Shown here one piece after another: positions 8,776 to 13,720 of a DNA stretch of 13,720 nt. This stretch comes from Euperipatoides rowelli. Lineage: Eukaryota; Onychophora; Udeonychophora; Euonychophora; Peripatopsidae. The notes under the pieces are model-generated. The model had not been told where the DNA came from. It saw only the letters and a program-made list of their open reading frames with translations, and ran no database searches. The position numbers were made by a program, and so were the translations under genes. The stretch is taken from the NCBI GenBank assembly GCA_003024985.2, contig PXIH01S0004997.1, one strand, 5' to 3'. Within the stretch, counting starts at the first letter, position 1. Every line of letters begins with the position of its first letter.

Positions 8776-9302
8776 CTAGCAGAAAAAAAAATAAAAAAAG
8801 TAATGTTTATACTTAATACTTATGAACAAATTATAATTTCTTTTCCCCTCCCCATGGGCCATTACTAACACCTCTTGGTATTTTCTATTCTCTCCAAGTC
8901 AAGCCTCATACTAATTAATTTGAAAAATTAGTTATCATCATCCACCCCCACCACCTTAAATTGTCACTACCAAATTTACATCTCTACCCTTTGCCAAAGC
9001 AAGTGACTCATATTATCATCAAATTTGTTTTAAAATCAATTCAGCTGTTAACAAAATGGATTCCCCTCCCCATAAACAGTGTCAGTGTCCCATCATAAAC
9101 ACAAAAAAATCTTTGTAAAATATTATGCTAAATACTGTAGCTTTTACAAGATTTTGTTACAAGATAAAATAGAATTAGTGTTGGTGATACTGTATTTGCA
9201 ACAATTTAATGATCTTAGCACTCTATTCAAAGAATTTTCATCTGTTCAGCTGTTTGATTTCTCAATTCAACACAGGAAAAAAAAGTTGTCCAGACTTAAA
9301 TT

Positions 9303-9640
9303 GGACAATGAGTTTATCTTTGCCATTTATAAGTGTTATTTTCTGTACATTTTCAAAGCATGGAGAAAAAGGAAATATCTATCACAATCAGTGAGTCTAG
9401 CTTAGATTCAACAGTCAATTTTATCTTTGCCATCAATCTTTCTTACTTAGGCACATTTTCAAAGCATAGAGAAAGAAGAAATATCTATCAGTGAATCCAG
9501 ATTGTGACTGATCTGTCAGTCTTAGCTTTGTCATTTATTGGTTTTTCTTGTTATATATATTTTCAGAGCATTGTTTATTGGTCTATCTTATTACATAATT
9601 TTCAGAGTACAGAGAAAGAGGAAATCTCTATCGAGTTAAT
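9303..9640 (+). repeat. Tandem repeat, three diverged units of about 100 bp
   Basis: The units start at about 9303, 9408 and 9507. Each has (t)ggacaatcagttttatcttt-like sequence, gccat-ttat, a T-rich stretch, a (gta)cattttcaaagcatggagaaag-like block, and gaaatatctatcagtgaatc-like sequence. The third unit carries an internal duplication of 'ttttcagag' (9558-9567 and 9598-9607), which inserts about 40 bp. In translation each unit gives FQS(M/I/T)EK.EISI. Open frames here (for example 9079-9405) are chance products of this repeat and not credible genes. Confidence 0.7.
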
Positions 9641-10803
9641 ATACAAGATTCCAAGTGACTCACTGATAAAATTACCGTTCATTAAAAATTTCAATATACA
9701 CTAACTGTAGGCCTAAGCAGTCTTTCAGATTCAGTCCTATACATGTCCGTCTACTAGTTTAAAAGGCCGTTCACCAATTATCGGATACAGTTCAGAGAAC
9801 ATTCTTAATGACATCATCACTAGAATCCAATACATTTATGACAATGTAAACTACTTTTCATTTTACCGGTACTTAATAAATACAATAATAAAGATTTGCA
9901 TTCCTTCCCTTTATCCTAACCTGAAACCTATCTCCAACTATTGTAGTTTAACAATAAATGCTAAATATGCACATAAAAAACAACCACCTGTGCATGAATC
10001 AATACAATTTCAGGTAAGAAGATTCTCGATACTGTACCTTGATTATCCGCTTGGGAAAATAGTGGGTGTAAATTAAAGCCTTTTGTTCCAGAAATGTCTT
10101 AAATCACTGTACATACGGTACAAGTCTTAAATGAAATTCAGATGTAAATGTGCCTCTCTACATATTGTAGCCTACAGTCTTGAATAGTTACTTCAAATAA
10201 TAATAGGTTGAGGAAATAAAGCTCAATAAATGCTGTAACTAGTGTTATACATTTTACACCAGTTTGACAGGAATAAATATTGCGTATTTCTTAGAACTTT
10301 ATTTGAAAAATATTGTATTACTGAAATATTTCCATTTATTATTTACATAGTGGATACATATTTAATAACTGGGTGGAATAGTAACTTCATAGCCTACTTT
10401 TTTTTTTTGGAATCACATAAAAATTTAACTATTCAAGCACTAATAAAAAGTTATTCATGAAATGAAGTAGCCTAAATACTTACTAGGATGTATATACTGT
10501 ACTTTTTACTTAATGATAGGCTATACTAAATGTGCATGATAAAAATGTTTTCATACAAACCAATTTTGAGGGTGTCAGCATAGTCCATTAAAATAAATAA
10601 ATGGCACAACTAGCCAAGTATAAATATTTAGGCTAAAGTGTAAAAGGCCTAAATGATTTCAATAAGGCAATGCATTTTTCTAAGAAATTTTGTCTGCAGA
10701 TATTTAAGTGTTACCGTGTCTTTTTTGTTATTCCACCTGATGTGAATTTTCACTAATACTAAGTGGAAAGGAAGAAACACACTACCAATCGATTTTGTGA
10801 GTT

Positions 10804-10840
10804 AATCATTGCATTCAGTATAATTTTAGAAGCAATGATT
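10804..10840. repeat. Short stem-loop
   Basis: AATCATTGC and GCAATGATT are perfect 9-bp inverted arms with a 19-nt loop. It is isolated, with no flanking structure that would suggest an RNA gene. Confidence 0.4.
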
Positions 10841-11141
10841 GTAAAGTGTAGTATGATTACATTTTAAAATATCATAAGCTACTTAAGCAAATAGTTTCCT
10901 CAGAAACTAAAACATCTAGGCTAGGCCTAATTGCCAAAAGCATAAACTACTGTAGGTTACATATTAATTTGTAATATAATTTGTATTATTTTCTATTTTG
11001 TAAAAGAATGGCCTAGTTCTAATTATGTATTTAAATATCCTATCAAAGTTTTTCTATTTCGAACATAAAGATATGTAAACAAAATTTGGGTTTAAAAAAA
11101 AACATAAAGCCTACGACACCTGCATAAGATGAAATAAACAA

Positions 11142-11301
11142 TATTGTAAACCACATGCTTACACATCAGTATCCATACTAAAATGTTTACACTAAAATAT
11201 TATATGGTACCGTACTGATATTATTAAAGTAATTTTTATAACAAAAGTGATATTTTTGTTAATGTAAACATTTTAGTTTGTAAACATAAGTATTTACAAT
11301 A
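11142..11301. repeat. Imperfect palindrome (MITE-like)
   Basis: ACTAAAATGTTTAC (11177-11190) pairs exactly with GTAAACATTTTAGT (11264-11277), and further out TATTGTAAA (11142-11150) pairs with TTTACAATA (11293-11301). The sequence between the arms is AT-rich and non-coding. It could be a foldback mini-transposon; no target duplication is evident. Confidence 0.5.
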
Positions 11302-11346
11302 GTAATAGTTTGTAAAAACATGCGTCTTTTTTTTTTTCTAATAGGA

Positions 11347-11360
11347 TAAATAAATAAATA
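11347..11360. repeat. (AAAT)n microsatellite
   Basis: A short run of AAAT units follows a T10 tract near 11327-11337. Confidence 0.6.
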
Positions 11361-12110
11361 TTTAGATATATTTTTAAACAGAACAATTATATCTCGTTAG
11401 GATTAAAGATCTCATGGGAATCAATTTAACATAGTCTACCCGACGCGTTTAAGTAGCCTAGTGTATTCGCATGGCTTATATTAAATTAACCTGGCCGAGA
11501 CAGGAAAATTTGAATGCAAAATCTGTCCATAGGCCTAGTTGGAAATGGTTCAACCGCAGTTGAAATAAATGTCCATGCAAAAGAGGGCTAATTGAATCCA
11601 AAAATGGTTTGGTAGTAATGTTTTTAGATCGTGTCGTTTTCATTGGTCTACATTTTTTTTTCCACTGGTGTCCTCCTATGGTAGGCTAAGGCAAGTTATG
11701 AATATAAAAATTGTATTTTTAAAAGTAGGCTACTACCTATACCGGTACTTTATGATCTTCTAGGAATCTGCTTCTTTGATATACAGTAGCCTACCTTTAA
11801 ACACAAAACACAATGTTTTTTACTTCTTTTCCAAACTTTTTACTTACCGTACAGTATTTTAAAATGTCTGGAAGGAATACAATGAAAAATTTAATATGCC
11901 TTATACAGGGACTTCTACATTCACAAATTCACCTACATTATTTTCCATGATGAAAATATAAATGATAAAAATTAGTCTAATTATTTAACTGTTAATATGT
12001 TTTATATTATCATTATTATTCATTCTTTAAATTTACCTTTGTAATACTTTCTATAACTCATTCAATTACTGGGCTAAGAAAATAATTTTATTACTCTGTA
12101 AATGCATATA

Positions 12111-12510
12111 TAGGGCTGCCAACTGTATCAAGTACGAGAAAAAAAGGACATAAATAAATTTCCACCCTCATTATGTTTTCGTCACCCCCCCCCCCCCTAA
12201 AAAAAAATAAAAAAATAAAAAATAAAAAGCTTATCAAAATATTAGGAAAGAGTACATGTTATCAAAAAATGTTTAAAGGCGAGTAAGAAATTATTTTTCA
12301 CCCCCAAAATTATTTATCACATAAATTATTATTATTGAGCAAATGCAAAACATAGTTATTACAGGAGTTGAGTGATAAATTTGAACACACTCAGCCAACA
12401 TCTAGTAATATACATCTAGTAAATTTTTAAACCAATTCAGTTCTTTCCTGAACTGAAAAAAGCCAAGGACAAAAAGGGCTGGAAAAAAAGGATAAGGGTT
12501 GGCAACCCAA
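12111..12510. mobile_element. Short inverted-repeat element, hAT-type MITE candidate
   Basis: The left end TAGGGCTGCCAACTGTATC (12111-12129) matches the reverse complement of the right end TTGGGTTGCCAACCCTTATC (12510-12491) over GGG(c/t)TGCCAAC...ATC. GGG-TGCCAAC tips are common in hAT-derived MITEs. Inside are a C13 run and a long A-rich stretch (12198-12227). The outermost bases are not exact CAGGG, and the flanks tgcatata and taagtaaa do not form a clear target duplication, so this is an old copy. Confidence 0.5.
12185..12227. repeat. C13 homopolymer followed by A-rich (AAAAAT)n tract
   Basis: Thirteen C residues at 12185-12197 are followed by T and then A-rich AAAAAT-like units. Low-complexity DNA inside the MITE candidate. 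Confidence 0.85.
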
Positions 12511-12577
12511 TAAGTAAATATTACAAATTATCTTCTATAGATATACTGTAGGTTGATACGAATTGTATTTTGGTGTA

Positions 12578-13105
12578 TATTATTATCAGTTTATTCACAT
12601 GAAATACAATATCCATATGGCAAGAGAAATTAAGCACAAGGCCCCAAAAAGGATATGCTTAGTACACTAAAAAATAAATAAAAATAAATTAAAAATGAAA
12701 TAACTTAGGAGTCATTAAGGTTTCTAAAAATGGAGACTAGAGGGGAAAAATTAAATCTATTTGTTTTGAAATGTGGCATACATTTATGTGCCTGGCACAT
12801 CCTCTAGTGCTAGGAAGTATATTGGGGAACTCAGATACAAGCGACAGAGCAAATTTTTTTGTAGCTAAGATCGTCTATCAGCAAGAGAAATCATACCCAA
12901 CATGAGTAGATCATCTTCATAAGTTCGGTGATTACCTGCCAGTATAATCCTACATCTGGACCCTCCTCTGATTGCTTTCAAGCATATTGATCGTGTTACT
13001 GTCATCCCTTTATTAAATTGGCACCCAAATATTAAATTGATGCTGGTTTCTAATATTTGTTTAGTGCCTTTGTGATTTATACAACCACACCGGCAAACAC
13101 TCAAT
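12578..13105 (-). mobile_element. 5'-truncated non-LTR retrotransposon (jockey/CR1-like LINE) 3' end
   Basis: On the minus strand 12963-12865 encodes SRCRIILAGNHRTYEDDLLM followed by LGMISLADRRS. This matches the C-terminal part of jockey/CR1-type reverse transcriptase ORFs, which typically read 'RA.RIILG..Y.SYE.AL..LGL.SL..RR'. Beyond a TAG at 12865-12863, related coding continues with breaks (LQKNLLCR..., ALEDVPGT, NK.I.FFPSSL) to about 12690, as expected of a decayed ORF2 tail. The 3' end (ATTTCATGTGAATAAACTG then ATAATAATA) looks like LINE tails with an AATAAA signal and a short simple repeat. The 5' end is truncated near 13105, about 40 bp from the exon-1 donor of the SAM gene and in the same orientation as that gene. 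Confidence 0.6.
12590..12595 (-). promoter_or_regulatory. Polyadenylation signal AATAAA of the LINE fragment
   Basis: AATAAA on the minus strand lies 12-20 bases before the presumed LINE 3' end. It is in the sense orientation relative to the SAM gene, so it could in principle act on that transcript. Confidence 0.4.
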
Positions 13106-13141
13106 AAAGTACGTCCAATCCTTCAATTTAATTTCACTCAC

Positions 13142-13251
13142 CAACAAACTTATGGACAATTTCTGGAGCAAAACCATTGTGAAAAAGCCAGCACCCTACA
13201 TCAGTTACATTCCATTTGCGAATACGATGCATCAGCTCATCGAGAGATCTA
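13142..13251 (-). CDS. SAM-domain protein, exon carrying N-terminal half of the SAM domain
   Basis: Read on the minus strand, this exon encodes ...LDELMHRIRKWNVTDVGCWL then FHNGFAPEIVHKFV, the first half of a SAM domain (Trp, then DV..WL, then a hydrophobic helix ending in F). It ends at a strong splice donor, GTGAGT (13141-13136), leaving one base, g, which with AT from the next exon forms an Asp codon. The upstream boundary is less certain. An acceptor AG lies at 13253-13252, but Met codons at 13232-13230 and 13268-13266 are in frame and could start translation, making this the first coding exon. SAM domains usually mediate protein-protein or RNA contacts; the partner here is unknown. The frame is open only because the exon is read as spliced: an in-frame stop follows right after the donor. 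A truncated LINE begins about 40 bp downstream of the donor. Confidence 0.8.
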
Positions 13252-13539
13252 CTGACATAAATTACCATCAAGAAAATAAATAATTTTACTTATGTACAAT
13301 TTTTTTATCTACCGGTACCTATCGTTAATCTAAAAACATTAAAGAAAAACATTTCCTTATCAAAAGTACAGTGCCTATAACGAAAACAATCACATCTCGT
13401 CAAAAACTCGCAGTAAGCGCCACCAACGGCGTGAAAATAAAACGAAACATTCTAACTCTTTTTATTTATTTTGCTATTCACAAAACCAACCGAACCCTCA
13501 AAAATCTTAGATTATATTGTCAAAAATGAGTTATTCTTA
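13252..13539. other. Upstream stretch without recognised gene
   Basis: This is AT-rich apart from the CpG patch at 13378-13450. No further in-frame SAM exon is visible on the minus strand before the window edge. Confidence 0.5.
13378..13450 (-). promoter_or_regulatory. CpG-containing patch upstream of the SAM exon, candidate promoter
   Basis: About seven CpGs fall in roughly 70 bp (AACGAAA, CTCGTC, CTCGCAG, AGCGCC, ACGGCG, AACGAAA), an outlier for this window. On the minus strand 13430-13417 (GCCGTTGGTGGCGC) matches the CTCF core at 11 of 14 bases. It is 130-200 bp upstream of the first visible SAM exon, so it could be that gene's promoter if 13142-13251 is the first coding exon. No TATA box or initiator is convincing. 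Confidence 0.3.
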
Positions 13540-13690
13540 ATAATCGTTCATATGAGCAATCTCAAAAGATGGCTTTCAGAATTATGATAGGCAAAGATTA
13601 CAATTATGAATTTATGAGCAAGCATTGGATTATTGGGATTGAAGACTTTACATAGGGATCTGGAACAGCACTTCCGGTGAAGATCCTGTG
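13540..13690 (+). pseudogene. Possible LINE reverse-transcriptase remnant
   Basis: In one plus-strand frame the sequence reads YEQSQKMAFRIMIGKDYNYE, then ..WIIGIEDF, then a stop. The pattern 'QK.A.RI.IGKDY..YE......GIE.' resembles the jockey-type reverse-transcriptase tail also seen near 12.9 kb. It is short, followed by stops and a T/A-rich end with AATAAA-like words (13696-13710). Similarity is suggestive only. Confidence 0.3.
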
Positions 13691-13720
13691 AATTTAATAA
13701 ATTAATAAACATCATTACAT

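Larger units (their letters stand above)
8776..13141 (-). other. Intron 1 (upstream intron) of the SAM-domain gene (about 4.4 kb)
   Basis: The donor is GTGAGT at 13141-13136 and the acceptor AG at 8777-8776; the intron is phase 1 and splits the SAM domain. Contents are a tandem repeat of about 100-bp units (9303-9640), a small stem-loop (10804-10840), an imperfect palindrome (11142-11301), an inverted-repeat mini-element (12111-12510) and a truncated LINE (about 12578-13105). The stretches 8800-9300 and 9641-11140 are AT-rich and show no coding signal or recognised element, only recurrent AGGCCTA/GTAGCCTAC/ACCGGTA words. Confidence 0.7.

Noticed and set aside
9079-9405. 108-codon plus-strand open frame
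   Set aside because: The translation is rich in K, F, Y, L and I from AT-rich DNA and overlaps the tandem repeat; there are no domain features.
10242-10460. 72-codon plus-strand open frame
   Set aside because: Composition-driven translation, with no splice context, repeat or family match.
11540-11560. GGTTCAACCGC as a possible Pol III B box of a tRNA-derived SINE
   Set aside because: There is no matching A box at suitable distance, no tRNA fold and no tail repeat.

Overview
The window is animal (metazoan) nuclear DNA. It is about 70% A+T with low gene density, and has kilobase-scale introns with GT..AG boundaries, DNA transposon and LINE debris, simple repeats and one ambiguous base (n at 1189). 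There is no bacterial gene organisation, rRNA, tRNA or CRISPR array. Short motifs such as AGGCCTA, GTAGCCTAC and ACCGGTA recur throughout. I take these as a lineage-specific composition habit and cannot name the species.

The only gene I can support well runs right to left on the minus strand. Three exons splice in frame: 13251-13142, 8775-8592 and 2389-2093. Together they encode a complete SAM (sterile alpha motif) domain split by a phase-1 intron, then an acidic/serine linker, then a block resembling the region after the SAM domain in SAMD3-like proteins (WPLHFTLPTFPPDIQMVL). Both introns keep phase: g|at gives Asp and ga|g gives Glu. The gene continues past the left edge and possibly past the right.

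Intron 2 (2390-8591) carries a decayed autonomous hAT element in the opposite orientation (about 3152-7463). Its transposase pseudogene (about 3621-5640) shows BED-finger, DGWSN, TDN and C-terminal hAT segments, broken by stops and frameshifts. A smaller hAT-like element (6242-7228) sits in the 3' part. The intron also holds a locally CpG-rich patch (7890-8220) with a 13-of-14 match to the CTCF consensus and a YY1-like site.

Intron 1 (8776-13141) holds a roughly 100-bp tandem repeat (9303-9640), an imperfect palindrome (11142-11301), a short inverted-repeat element (12111-12510), and a 5'-truncated LINE (about 12578-13105) ending within about 40 bp of the exon-1 splice donor.

On the plus strand near the left end, 432-530 has the form of a 33-codon exon with good splice sites. 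Its first part is related to the tandem repeat units near 9.3-9.6 kb, so it may be an exon of an unrecognised gene or part of a repeat family. I found no convincing new molecular system. The most useful results are the reconstructed spliced SAM gene, which simple ORF calling misses, and the exon-like repeat family.
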